Shown piece after piece: positions 52,990 to 64,000 of a stretch of 64,000 nt of DNA. A model generated the notes under the pieces. That model ran no database searches and had not been told where the DNA came from. It saw only the letters and a list, made by a program, of their open reading frames with translations. A program made the position numbers and the translations under genes. Location of the stretch: positions 78,599,624 to 78,663,623 of the forward strand of contig NC_084478.1 of assembly GCF_027409185.1 (NCBI RefSeq), read 5' to 3'. Position 1 is the stretch's first letter, and every line of letters starts with the position of its first letter. This stretch comes from Cynocephalus volans. Taxonomy: Eukaryota; Chordata; Mammalia; Dermoptera; Cynocephalidae.

Positions 52990-54240
52990 GCTGGGGCTAT
53001 GTGAAGTCCTTGTTATTTGAGGATAAGTGGTGCTAGAAAAAGGCCACTTACAATGAATCCACTTGAAATGGGGACCGACATTTCACAGTAGAGTGGGAGA
53101 AAAGGGAAAAAGGGTTTGATTGGGACTTTATCTTGAGAAATAAAGTTAGAAATGTGGAAAATATTTTAGTTTCAACTTAACGTGTGTAAATAATCGCAAA
53201 TATGCACTAATTCTTGAAACGAACAAAGAATGAATCAAGCATTGGGGGCAATTTTCCTGACCAAAGTGCATGAGAGCATAATATTGACTTTTGCAGCACA
53301 GTCATAAACAGAGTTTTTGTTTTGTTTTTCCAAAAGTATAGAGCTTCTTCAATTATCCCAAGGACCTCTTGTAATCCTTTGAGAGTTGAATCATTCTTTT
53401 AAAGCCTTGATCCTGTCATTACCCAAGTCAATTTTCTCTTCTGCCAGTGGTAACTGGTCTATCTCTGCCAAATCCCCATTTATCAAGTACTTTACATGAC
53501 ATTAGACATGGTCTCCAACATCTCTTTCTTCGACTTCATGAAACTTTGAATATTTTTCAAGACCTGCAGTTTTACCCTGAGATTTATTCGCATTATGTAA
53601 TACCAACAATTAACAAGAGCCCAAAGAAGACTTTAGTGTAATAAGTGTTGATAAACAGTATTAGGGTGTTAAGTGGGAGGAGGGTCTTATGTGGGACTCA
53701 AAGTAGTGAATATGTTTGTATGACAACTTTGCATTTCTACCCAACTTCATAAAGTCTCTTTTCCTTTTTTGGGCTTTTAATCTGCTTATCTCTAAAATAA
53801 AGGGATAGGATTAGATGTTGTTATAAAGATTAAATAAATTAACTCAAATGAAATAATATATGTGAAGTCATTGAACCCAGTTGCTAGCACAGAGAAGCAA
53901 CTCCGTAACTCCTGCTTTTTCTTCCCTCCAAAACATTTTTAGATTCTTTTAGGAGACACTGAGGGACAAAGAAAGAAAAAAGGGAGAAGTCCGTTAGAGC
54001 AACTAGAAAGAATTCCCAGAACTTCTGCGCCAGGCCCAAGTTTCTGTCCTACTGCTGTTACCTCCCATCACATTCACTGTGGTGGGTCACAAAGATCTCT
54101 TCACTCAACACTGAACACCTATGAGGCTAACTGCTTAGGGGTGTAGAATGGGAATCCAAAGATCACTCAGACATGGAATCTGCCCTCAAGAAGCTCCCGG
54201 GTTGGTTGGGGAGAAAATACATGAACAGAAATTGCCCCAA
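52990..54240 (+). other. Intergenic; one MIR, otherwise unassigned
   Basis: About 53735-53905 resembles a plus-strand MIR (CTTTTAATCTGCTTATCTC... AAAGATTAAATAAATTAACTC). The rest shows nothing I can name. Confidence 0.5.
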
Positions 54241-54244
54241 ATAC

Positions 54245-54955
54245 CTCTAGAATCTGACAATTTCTCCCACCTCCATTGTCACCACCTAGTCCAGGCCACC
54301 ATCAACCCTCTCTTGGACCACTGCAATGGCTTCCTAACTGTTCACCCTGCTTCCAATCTTGCACCCCACACACAGTCCACCCAGAGCGATCTTTTAAAAG
54401 TGCAAACCAGATCACGTCTTTCCCCTGCTAACACCCTCCCATAGTTTCTCATCTCAATCAAAATAAAATCCAAACTCCTTACCATGGCCCACTGGGTCCT
54501 ACATGACCTGCCACTTGCTTACCTCTCCAACCTCACCCAATACAGTACACTCCCTTCGCTCTCCTCCAGCCACCCTCCCTTCTTTTCCTCTGATATGTTA
54601 AGCTTGTTCCTGTCTCAGGACCTTTGTACATGCCATTCCTCAGCCTGAAATGTTCTTCCCCCAGATTTTTGCAAGGCTGACTCCTCATTATCAGGTCTCA
54701 GCTCACATGTCACTTTCTCAGAAAGGCCTTTCCTGACCACTCCAGGTATAGCAGTGCCCTTCTTGCCCCAGGCACTCTATCATACCACCCTACTTTTCAT
54801 ATCCAGCACCTGTAACTGTTTGAAATGATCTTGCTTATCCATTGGCTTTCTTGTTGATTACCTCTCTCTCCATTTGAATGTAAGCTCTGAGCAGACAGGA
54901 CCTTGTTTGTCTTATTCACTATCTCCCCATTGCCTCAGGCAATGCTCACTGAGTG
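54245..54955 (+). mobile_element. LINE-2 ORF2 end and tail, plus strand
   Basis: Well-preserved L2 order: GTCCAGGCCACCATCAACCC, CTTGGACCACTGCAATGGC, CAAACCAGATCACGTC, CAGGACCTTTGTACATGCC, GAATGTAAGCTCTGAGCAGAC. Confidence 0.9.
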
Positions 54956-55190
54956 AATAGATGTGGTATGAGTGGTTCATTTGGGCAGGAGTGAGTGGCA
55001 TAGGATGTGTGGAGTGGGTGGCAAGAGATGAGCTTGAAAGATAGCCTGAGGTCAAAACATGAAAGGCCTTAAAGGTCAGGCCAGAGAATTTGGGCTTCAC
55101 GCGACGACCCACTGGAAGCCATGGAAGATTGTTGAGATTGAGAGGAATATTGTCAGCTGACCTGGAGTAAGATTCATCTAGTGCCATGTG
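54956..55190 (-). mobile_element. LINE-2 internal piece, minus strand
   Basis: CATGAAAGGCCTTAAAGGTCAGG and GGAAGCCATGGAAGATTG are the antisense of L2 text present in the plus copy just upstream. Confidence 0.8.
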
Positions 55191-55279
55191 CCGGGTGAAT
55201 TGGTGGGTGAAGTGAATGGAGAGTCTGGTTTAAGAGCCCATCCACCACTGTGTACCCTGCTTTTGCACTTGCTTTCTTC

Positions 55280-55637
55280 CAGGCCCTTCTCCGCAGCGCT
55301 GCCAGGTTGCACCCAGCTCCCCTGCTCTTCTGGGGCCACGGAAGAGCCCTGACTGCCGTTCCCCGATACCGGCCGCAGGGTGGCGCTGTGGCTCCTCCTA
55401 CCCGGGCTGGAGGCGCCAGGGAGGCGGAGGCGCAGCGCCGAACCGGGCCTGGTGCGGAGGTCCGTCTGCCCGCGCCGAGCGGACTCTTCCTGGTCCGCGC
55501 CTGTCTCCCACTTTGCGCGCTTCCCTCGCGTCCAGGTCCGTTCCCGCCCCCACCCCCACCCCACCCCGGCCTGCCCTTGCCTGATCTCCTTGCCTCTGGC
55601 TGTCTTTGGCTTCCCCACCAGCCGGGCCAAAGGTGAG

Positions 55638-55677
<40 letters not shown>

Positions 55678-55800
55678 TGGGCGGGCGCAGGAGGGGCCTG
55701 GGCCGGGTGGCGCCCTCCATTTTTAGCCCATTTGGATCTCCGGCCTCCCTGGAACTCAGAGATGAGAATGAGCTCCCGCGGCCGCCGCCCGCCCCGTCCA
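55280..55800. promoter_or_regulatory. Second CpG island, unassigned
   Basis: About 500 bases rich in CpG, 4.7 kb beyond the NALF2 poly-A site and embedded in repeats. It contains a block flanked by a good acceptor (CTTTCTTCCAG, ending 55282) and donor (AAAG|GTGAGC at 55633). A G36 run starts directly after the donor. No known gene recognised. Confidence 0.6.
55640..55675. repeat. G36 homopolymer
   Basis: Thirty-six uninterrupted G; exceptional for mammalian DNA and prone to assembly error. Confidence 0.9.
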
Positions 55801-56009
55801 GCCAGGCCTCAACTAAAGAAAACGCAGGGCTGCAGGGGCAGCCTTTTGATGCACAGGGACCAGAGCTTTTAAGGGGCCAGTTCACCGCTTATGTTAACAG
55901 CCCTGCCTTTTCCTCCTGGCCCTTGGAGCAAGAGGCCAGCCATCTAGGACTCCTCCTTTGGCCCCTTCCACTCTCTAGGATAGGTCCCAGGTATCTGTGC
56001 TTTCTCTCT

Positions 56010-56222
56010 ATCTCTGTATACATATATATATACATATATATGTATATATATACATATATGTGTGTATGTATATATGTATATATGTGTGTATGTATATATG
56101 TATATATGTGTGTATGTATATATGTATATATGTGTGTATGTATATATGTATATATGTATACATATATATGCATGTATGTATACGTATGTATATGTATGCA
56201 CGTGTGTGTGTGTGTGTGTACA
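56010..56222. repeat. AT/GT microsatellite with a 24-bp higher-order unit
   Basis: Four perfect 24-bp copies occupy 56056-56079, 56080-56103, 56104-56127 and 56128-56151, within TA/TG-rich sequence. Confidence 0.92.
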
Positions 56223-56235
56223 TATCATATATCTT

Positions 56236-56405
56236 TTTTTTTTTTTTTTTAAAAGATGACCGGTAAGGGGATCTTAACCCTTGACTTGGTGTTGTCAGCA
56301 CCACGCTCAGCCAGTGAGCGAACCGGCCATCCGTATATGGGATCCGAACCCGGGGCCTTGGTGTTATCAGCACCGCACTCTCCCGAGTGAGCCACGGGCC
56401 GGCCC
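56236..56405 (-). mobile_element. tRNA-Ile-derived dimeric SINE (serial insertion, copy 1)
   Basis: Minus-strand full dimer with poly-T at its left (A-tail), beginning AAAAGATGACCGGTAAGGGG and ending GGGCCGGCCC. Flanked by CATATCATATATCTT at 56221-56235 and 56406-56420. Confidence 0.95.
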
Positions 56406-56420
56406 CATATCATATATCTT

Positions 56421-56564
56421 TTTTTTTTTTTTTTTTTTTTTTTTCGTGACCGGCACTCAGCCAGTGAGTGCACCGGTCAGTCCTATATAGGATCCGAACC
56501 CGCTGCGGGAGCGTCGCCGCGCTGCCAGCGCAGCACTCTACCAACTGCGCCACGGGCTCGGCCC
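56421..56564 (-). mobile_element. Short tRNA-derived SINE subtype (serial insertion, copy 2)
   Basis: A shorter subtype ending in GGGCTCGGCCCC with GGAGCGTCGCCGCGCTG in its middle. It uses the same CATATCATATATCTT duplication at 56406-56420 and 56565-56579. Confidence 0.95.
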
Positions 56565-56579
56565 CATATCATATATCTT

Positions 56580-57685
56580 AAACTGATCCCTCCATCCTCA
56601 CTTCTGTTGTCTGCCCAGATCCCCATTACCTCCCAACTGGCCTCCCTACCTCCAGCCTCTGGTCTGCTGCCCTTGCAGCCCAGACACTGTCGCACAGAGC
56701 CAGGAACCTCCTGTAGCACTGGCCTGGCATCTTGCCCATGTAATGAATTCCGTTGCTTGATCCTCCACACTCTGACCTCACCATTTTGGCCAAATCTCTT
56801 CAACTCATATCCAGAGTTACCCCTGGTGGGCTGCCCTGAGTAGAAGAGGAACTAGGACAGAAACTGAACATAGCAGGAGGTTTTGTAAGACTGTGTATAG
56901 GGCTCCATAGGCATCTATTTGAGCAGTCTTAACTCATGATCACATCGTCACAAGACTGGAGGGATGCAGAGAACACAATGCTTTCCTTCCCTAGAGCACT
57001 GGAGCACATCCTTGTTTATTCCATTGCCCCCTCTCTTCTATCCCCCCCCCCCCCCCCCCCCCCCCGTCCCCTGGATCTGTTCTTTTCTCCTGCCAGTTCC
57101 CTGTTCCCTCCTCCTCTCCACTTTGTCCCTTCATGACCCTCCTGCTGATACAGGAGTCTTATTCTCAACAAGCACACACCCTCCTGTCACAAAGTGGTTG
57201 ATGACATGCACAACCAGGTTTCTCCATAGTGTCAAGTCTCACTTTCAGTAGTTGAGTTGTTTTTCTGTTCTTGTTTTTGTTTTTCTTGAGGAGCCTAATG
57301 TTCACAAATGCTAAGACTATAGGTAGCTGTTTGTGAGGAGAGGCTGGAGATTCATATTGAACTTAGTTTTGTTGAACCCAGCACACAAACAAAAGTAAAT
57401 TAACATGGAAAAGTATGCAAGTGAACAGGAAAATTGGCAAACAAAGCACTGATGGTTAATTTCAAGATGCCCTGGGCCCTTGGACTCCAGGAATCAATGC
57501 CCAGGGTCAGATATAGCTCATTCTGGTGAACAAAAGTGCTTGAGATCGAAGACAGAGTTCTGAGAAGGGTGGGATCACAGGAGGAGACAGCTCATTTTCT
57601 CTGGTTCCATCTCAGGGTGGCTTTCCCTGGGAAATGATAGCTTCCTGTCCCTCAAACAAGCTCTACTGCTAAGAATATGCTCTTC
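56580..57685. other. Intergenic with a C24 run
   Basis: 56580-56830 holds a short L2-like or unique stretch; C24 homopolymer at 57042-57065. No gene recognised. Confidence 0.5.
57042..57065. repeat. C24 homopolymer
   Basis: Twenty-four uninterrupted C. Confidence 0.9.
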
Positions 57686-57689
57686 TATT

Positions 57690-57860
57690 TGCACTGCACA
57701 TGTACACACAGTGCCTTGTCTTGCTGATCCTCACGATAACCCTGTGCAGTAGGGATTATTAGTTTGGGTTTACAGATGAAAAAAACAAGTCTTAGAGAGG
57801 CCAAAAGATCTGCCCACCCAAACGAACAACAAAAAACGCAGAGCAGAAGGACAGGACTAG
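57690..57860 (-). repeat. MIR SINE
   Basis: CTCACGATAACCCTGTGCAGTAGG...TACAGATGAAAAAAAC is an antisense MIR. Confidence 0.8.
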
Positions 57861-58234
57861 AAACCAGGAATTCCAGCTCCAAAACCAATGTTGGCATCTT
57901 TCCAGCCACAGTTTTGTGACCTGTTGAGGACCCATAGGTAGACTAACTGGCCTTGGCCCTGTACCCTCACCCTGTCCTCAAGAGTGACTGACAAAGCAGG
58001 CAATGTGGCTGAAGCCAGGTTGAAAGGTGAAGGGCTTTCACCTGGCTCCTGGGCCATGATGACACCTTGCCTGGGTCTGAATGGTGGCAGGGGAACTCAG
58101 TCAATGATGAGGGTTACAGGACCATCAGAGTGACACCCAGCCTCATGCGAGACCCTCTGTAAAGTAGAGGTCTCCAACCAGGGGCTTCTAGAGGCAATAT
58201 GTTTGTCTTTGCAGTGTTGATCTATATGGTGTTT

Positions 58235-58430
58235 AAATTTGAGTTAGGGTTCTTCAGTAAGTCATTAAGAGCATACCCTAGGTTCACATCCTGACTCTGC
58301 CACTTGTTCTGTGTGTCTCTGAGAAGGTTACTTAAACTCTCTGTGCTTCATTTTGCTCATCTATAAAATGGAGATAAACAATAGTGCTCTATCTTATAGG
58401 GTTACAATGAATACTGTTTATTATTACTAT
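58235..58430 (+). repeat. MIR SINE
   Basis: CTGACTCTGCCACTTGTTC, TTTGCTCATCTATAAAATGGAG, TTATAGGGTTACAATGAAT. Confidence 0.9.
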
Positions 58431-58869
58431 TACTATTATTATATACAAATTGGGGAGACATCACAAAAAACCCAAATTTCTAGTTTCTCCTTAAATATTC
58501 AGAAGATCTGACAGTACTAGGCCCCCATTGCTAGCTGGAACTGGATCTGCCATCTTTAGATGGGCTATGCTTCATGGGTTTTCACTATCTGCCTGGCTTC
58601 TAAAACCAGTCTGTCATCTCTGGCCACTGCTTAAATGATTCAAGGGGCAAGAAATGTCACCAAGCAGGAATTGTTAGCCAATGGGGATATCTCAAGAGAC
58701 CCCTACTATCACAGTCAGAAGACTTTGCCTGCCTTCTCCTTAATGTCTCAGAATGGCACTCAGTTGCACCAGCTTGAAGGTCAAGGAAAGCAGCAAAGAT
58801 GGTGAAGGGAGGCAAAATGGGTCATGACATTCCAGAGTATTCTCTCCTGTACCCTCACAGTTGAAATTA

Positions 58870-59395
58870 AAATCTGGCAAAAGGACTTTGAAGTAAAATA
58901 TACTCACACATTTGCCGTATTACGTATGTACAAGAATAGTTATTGGAGCATCATGAATAATAGAAACTATTAGAAGGAAAATAAATGTCATCAATGGAAG
59001 ACTGGTTAGATAAATTTTGATGTATATGTAGAATGGCAGACTATGTGGCCATTAAAAAGAGCATGAAGAGCAGTGTGTACCATATACTTCCACTTCTGCA
59101 GGAAGGGAGAATGGGAAATATAAACACACACACATATATTTGCTTGTATTTGTATAGAATATCTCTGGAAGGATATGTAAATACAGTATAAACCTCAAAT
59201 ATCTGTGTAAGGATATATCAAAAAACTGGTAACCATTTCTGCCTCTGGGGAAGGGAATTGTGCAGCTGGGGAAGAAAGGAGACATCTTTTTTTTCACTAT
59301 GTACCTTTGTATTCCTTTTGAATTTTGTGCAATAAACCTAATAAAACTATATCTCATTTTAATAAATTCTGCAGTAGATACAAAAGGAAAAAAAA
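58870..59395 (+). mobile_element. Old L1 3' portion
   Basis: GTTATTGGAGCATCATGAATAATAG, ATTTTGATGTATATGTAGAATGGC and a 3' end TTTTGAATTTTGTGCAATAAACC fit an L1M-type tail. Confidence 0.75.
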
Positions 59396-59827
59396 ATAAC
59401 TGCAATATCCCTCCCAAGACAACTTGAAATCACCTGCCAGTAAAGGAAGGCTGCACGGGGAACAACCTGGTACCTGTAGTACCCAAACCCTTGTTTTGCA
59501 GTCATTTACACAATCATTCCATGTCCAAGTGTTCTTAAATCACAGTCTCTCTGCTCCTTGCCCAGGCCACCTCCTCTACGCTGGTCAGGTTGGCTTCAAC
59601 CTCTAAAACAGCCTGGTTTGAGCTGCCTCCTTGGTGCCCAAAAGTGAAGCCTTCTGGGGATTGCACTGAAGTGAAAAGGGGTTTGGCAAGGGCAGAGTAC
59701 CCAGAGACCAGGCCTTGAGCCCTCCTCCTTCTCCAAAGGTGCTTCTCACGGTCATCTGGGGAGAGACCTCTGAAATGGGCAGAGCCCTTGCATCTGGGCA
59801 GGGCACCCTCTGAACCAAGGTCCACCT

Positions 59828-59832
<5 letters not shown>

Positions 59833-59860
<28 letters not shown>

Positions 59861-59988
59861 TCTTTTTCGTGACCGGTACTCAGCCAGTGAGTGCACTGGC
59901 CATTCCTATATAGGATCCGAACCCGCGGTGGGAGCGTCGCCGCGCTGCTAGCGCAGCACGCTACCGAGTGCGCCACGGGCTCGGCCCA
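59833..59988 (-). mobile_element. Short tRNA-derived SINE subtype, young
   Basis: Same short subtype as 56421 with a long A-tail (T-run at left). Perfect 16-bp duplication AAGGTCCACCTCCTTT at 59817-59832 and 59989-60004. Confidence 0.95.
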
Positions 59989-60009
59989 AAGGTCCACCTC
60001 CTTTACCTG

Positions 60010-61780
60010 ACCAAAGACCCCCAATTTAATTCAGCATACTTTAAAAAAAAAAAAACCCTACTCTTTGCAAAGCCTTGGGCCAGGTGTAAAATTCCCAAGG
60101 TGCTAGGGACATAGGGTAAAGAAGACCCAGTTCCTGCTCTCTAGGGACACATAGTCTAAATTCTGAAAAGTCTGAGTTGGAAGAAATCTGAGAAAATAAC
60201 TGAGGTGATGGCTTTCCCCCAGTGTTCTGTGATGCCCCCAGGCTTTACAGAGGAGCACCAGGAATTCTGCAAATACTGGATGTGTTGAAAGATTTCAGAC
60301 AACAACCGAGAACTGTAAACCTTGATTACAAACCACTGATTTGGTCAAAACAGCCCCATAATTCTGATTGGCTTGCTTTATAATAAGGTAAATGACATAA
60401 ATTTGAACTCAATGAATACATTTCTATTCATTGCTTTCATCTGTTTTACATAGTAGGATTCTGTGTAAGATTTCATTAAAATGGGAAGGGCTCAGCTGCT
60501 TTAAAATGTCCCTCTTGTCTGACAGAGGAGGAAACAGACCCAGAGAAAGGAAAAGATTTGCCCAACATCAGACAGCCTGGCAGAAGTAGAGCCCAGCCCA
60601 GAAGCTGGGCCCACTCCCAACCAGTATACCTCTTAAGCATCAAGACAAATTTTGAATTAAGAATTGAGTTGGGTTAGGGTCTTCCTTCCCTGTGGGATCT
60701 TTGCGGGGCTGGAATTGATATTCCAAGATACTGTGGAGCTCAACCAGCCCAGGAAACCACCATTTTCTTCATCACATGACCTTCTTATGGGGGTCCGTGC
60801 TTTCAACAGGCCCCAAGTCTAGGCTTCTTTCGATCAGAGGCACCACCCTGTTACTTGCTCTGTTCTCTGGGACTTCCCAGGATTCCCTCAAGCCAGGGCC
60901 TGGGCCAGGGAAGCTGCAATTTACTCCTTGCTCAACATGGCTTGACTCCCAGAGGTTGGGTCTCAGCTCTAAGCTTCTCGCCCGCCCTTCCTGGGGGTTC
61001 ACATCCCTGCCTTGTTCCAGCTCATGCCATCCCCTCCCTCCCAGGTGCTCCCCCTTTAATGCTCACTCACTGGCAGACATCCTTGCGGGCCCGCCCCCTT
61101 AGTCACTGCTCTCCTGAAACCACTGCTGCTGCCTCAGACCTCCTGCCTTTTATCTTGCCCCAGAAGCCGAGCCCTCTGGTCCCTTAATTGTTCAGGTTGC
61201 TCTTTTCTGAACTCACTCCAATTGAGCTCCATAAATTGTAGATAATTGGACTGTCTCGCTTAGATTACTGCCCTGTGGCAGTGTCTTCTTGGTCTGGTAC
61301 AGCCCTACCCAGAAAGGGAGGCAGGCGAGGGATGGGGCACAGAGGAGGCCAACACGGGGCAGACCCCTAGGGAGAAGGCACAGAGTCACAGTATAAACAT
61401 GCCTCCACTTCCTGTCCTAGTCCTCATATGTCAGTGACTGTGTGAGGGGCCAACCCTTCTCCACCAACAATGTTGGCAGCAATTGTCTGGTATACAAAGT
61501 GGTTTTTCAAATACTTGTCAAAGAAGTTCTAGGATTCTGAATAGAAGACCCTCCTTTGGAGGCACCTGAGTGAGACACCAGTGGACAGCTAGGTGTTTAT
61601 GGGGGAAAACTCAGACTGAAGAGAACCCTCAGTAGACATCTTTGATTCCACATAATAACATCTTCCCAGAGAAGTTTATGCTGCCACGCATTTTGGGCAC
61701 TGCCAGATGTGAGTTGGTCACATCCTAGGTATCCAGGGGGATGGGTGGTTAGAGCGAGGAATGAGGGATTAAGGCAATAA
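60010..61780. other. Intergenic; one MIR piece
   Basis: 60515-60610 looks like an antisense MIR (GAGGAGGAAACAGACCCAGAGA). Otherwise no feature named. Confidence 0.5.
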
Positions 61781-61789
61781 TGTTTTGCT

Positions 61790-62095
61790 CCAGACTCAGG
61801 ACTTCCTCTCTGCCCACCATCTCACAATTTCCCATTGCCCTGGTATTGCAGTGGGCCAGGACACGCCTTGGAGCAGCTCTTTGGCCATTCTCAATAGACA
61901 TGGGAGATGCCCTCTGCCCACCACCACTGAGGTCATGCTCCACAGGCTCATCCCCTTCCATTGCCCACTATGTCAAAAGCCCCCATCACTGTCCATCAAA
62001 TCTCCTGAAGGCAGTGGAGCCCACTATCAAACTCTTAAGACCTGGCATGAAGCCTTGCACAAAGTAAATGTCTGTTGAGTAAATAAATGAATTAG
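61790..62095 (+). mobile_element. LINE-2-like 3' end
   Basis: The tail AGCCTTGCACAAAGTAAATGTCTGTTGAGTAAATAAATGAATTAG fits L2; the left part is weak. Confidence 0.6.
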
Positions 62096-62469
62096 TGAAT
62101 GTGGTAATTATTGTCTGAATTCTTCCATGTTTTCAACCTCTGTAGAATCTACCTCCTTCCTTACCTTGTGGATCTAACATCATAGAATTCCCTCATGGGA
62201 AGTGAAAATAGGAGGTCAAATTGCTTACTGTCTTGCCTCCAGTTGGGACTGTATGTAAATCATCCCAAGCAGAAGGTTTTTTAGACTTCCATAAAACGAG
62301 GCTGAAAGGGAAGCAGCTGGGCTGTAGTTGAAAGAACACTCAAACTTGGAATCAGAAGACCTGTTATAAGATCTGCTCTCACACTCATTAGCTAGAATCT
62401 AAATTGCAAGGGAGGAAATGAGGCCAGAAATAGGAACAGGCTTTGTATGTCACTCCAGAGAGCATTTGG

Positions 62470-63740
62470 ACTTCCATTCATTCAGCAAAACTTTATTGAA
62501 TACCTACTATGTGCCAGGGCTTTCCATCACTCTGGCTGCTGGGTGGAAGCAATCATTTAGGAGCAAAACTATAGACAGGCAGACAAGTTAGGAGTTGTAT
62601 CACTAATCATGGTGAGAGATAAAGACCTGAACAAAGGCAACCGCAATGGAGAGTAGTCAGTACATTGGAGAGCAGTTTAGGAAGTAGAATTGGTAGGACT
62701 GGATTAATCAGATGTAAAGGTTGAGGGAGAGAGGCCAGTCTAGATAACCAAGCCCAGGTTTTTGTTGTGAGAGACTGAGTGGATAATCGTGTCACCAATA
62801 AGTACAAGGCACACAGGACTCTGATTTCATGGTCTGATGGAAGAAGATTCTGAAAACTAATGAGCTTGGTTTGAGACGTGAAATTTGAGGAGGCACAGGA
62901 GGAGGAGAGATCCAATAGACAGTGGATATAGAGGTCTAGCACTCAGCCAAGAAGCTTGGGCTGGACTGAGAGTTTTGGGAGTCCTCATTATGAGGCTATT
63001 TAGGGAGAAGGTATAGAAAGAGATGGAGGCTCAGGACAGGACCTTCAAATTTGCCAGCTTTTAAAAAGCATATAAACGTCTATGTATGGTGCAGCAATGA
63101 AGACTTAGAAGAGGCAGTCAGTCAGGGAGGTAGGAGGTGAGCCATGGTGGGGGAGAATCATGAGAGCCAAGGTAGGTTTTAGTTTTTTAATTTTTAAAAT
63201 TTTTTTTTTGTGACCGGTAAGGGGATCATAACCCTTGGCTTAGTGTCGTCCGCACTGCGCTCAGCCAGTGAGTGCACCAGCCATCCCTATATAGGATCCG
63301 AACCCGCAGCCTCGGCACTCCCAGCGCTGCACTCTCCCAAGTGAGCCACGGGTTCGGCCCCCAAGGTAGGTTTTAAAAAGGCAGAAATGGTTAGCACAGA
63401 CGGTATGGAGATGGGTTCCAATGAAAGAAAGATCTAGAAATGTCTGTATGGATTCTGCCTTGACCATTGCCTATGCAGTTAGTAGAATGGTGGGGACCTG
63501 GTAGCTGTGGGTTGAGTAGTAACTGGGAAATGAGGCAATGGAGACATTGAATTAGACCACTCTTTCAAGAAGTTTAGCTGAGATCAAACAAATGAAGACG
63601 GTAGCTGAAGAAAAATACAAGCTTAAGGGAGAATTTTTAGAAGATGGGAAAGACTTGAGATGTGTGTGCATGTATGTGTGTGTACTTTCAGGGGAAGAAG
63701 CTGAGAGAGGTTGAAGATTCAATAAAGAGACATGATGATA
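62470..63740 (-). mobile_element. LINE-2 portion, minus strand, with SINE inside
   Basis: Starts TTCATTCAGCAAAACTTTATTG...CTACTATGTGCCAGGGC and continues with L2 antisense blocks on both sides of the SINE at 63182-63360. Confidence 0.78.
63182..63360 (-). mobile_element. tRNA-derived dimeric SINE, intermediate subtype
   Basis: Minus-strand dimer with perfect 15-bp duplication CCAAGGTAGGTTTTA at 63167-63181 and 63361-63375. Confidence 0.95.
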
Positions 63741-63849
63741 GGTTGCAGAACACAGAAAGAATAATTAGCCTTGTGCGGTAAAAGGAACACTCCTCCCTGA
63801 GCAATAGGAAAGAGAAAAGGACCGTAGGAGATGCAAACAAGCTTGTCAA

Positions 63850-63935
63850 TTGTCGGATCCGCTGCCGGCCGACCCGAACAGCCCTAGCCTCGTTGCTTTC
63901 GGTGGGCGAGCGAATGGCCCGGGATTCCTCTTTCC
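63850..63935. other. CpG-dense patch at window edge
   Basis: About ten CpG in 85 bases (GGATCCGCTGCCGGCCGACC... GGGCGAGCGAATGG) inside AT-rich DNA. May be the edge of a further CpG island or element outside the window. Confidence 0.45.
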
Positions 63936-64000
63936 CTCCTGTCCCCTTTGGAAGGAGACAGGGGAAGAGAGCCGTGAAGAGAGGTGAGCACAGCCGCTGG

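Noticed and set aside
55178-56252. 235-codon minus and 290-codon plus frames over the second CpG island and microsatellite
   Set aside because: They read through G36 and the AT/GT repeat as homopolymer or IYVY-type text; composition artefacts.

Overview
This window is mammalian nuclear DNA, almost certainly from the X chromosome, because it holds the complete three-exon coding sequence of NALF2 (FAM155B/TMEM28), which lies at Xq13.1 in humans. Everything else is repeat-rich non-coding DNA. No Alu, rodent B1/B2, carnivore or ruminant SINE was recognised. The young SINEs are dimeric elements derived from tRNA-Ile, with perfect 15-17 bp target-site duplications. From memory of the literature this fits the tRNA-Ile SINE family of colugos (Dermoptera) best, but I cannot exclude another order such as horseshoe bats.

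Layout. 1-5.3 kb: a decayed L1 with a SINE inserted, followed by older L1 tails. 7.6-9.2 kb: a gammaretrovirus-like ERV remnant (one LTR, a tRNA-Gly primer-binding site, a leader and a broken gag). 9.3-10.4 kb: a processed copy of the histone H3.3 gene H3-3A with an intact 136-codon frame, lying downstream of the LTR on the same strand. 10.4-22 kb: mostly old repeats (LINE-2, MIR, CR1/L3, LTR-like), including a 183-bp insertion with LTR-like ends. 22.1-24.5 kb: CpG-island promoter, 5' UTR and first coding exon of NALF2. 24.5-47.1 kb: a 22.6-kb intron with MIR, L1, LINE-2, MER5/MER20, Tigger-like and mariner-type repeats, a (CA)69 microsatellite and two long pyrimidine/C-rich tracts. 47.07-50.6 kb: NALF2 exons 2 and 3 and a 2.5-kb 3' UTR. 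50.6-64 kb: intergenic DNA with LINE-2 pairs, a second unassigned CpG island beside a 36-base G run, a pair of SINEs inserted in series at one target site, and more young SINEs.

The spliced NALF2 coding sequence is 861+172+386 nt, giving 472 residues with consistent phases and GT-AG introns. I found no CRISPR array, operon, functional tRNA or rRNA gene, or novel multi-gene system. The most interesting items are the LTR/H3.3 retrocopy arrangement, the serial SINE insertions, the unassigned CpG island with an exon-like block, and the short LTR-like insertion.
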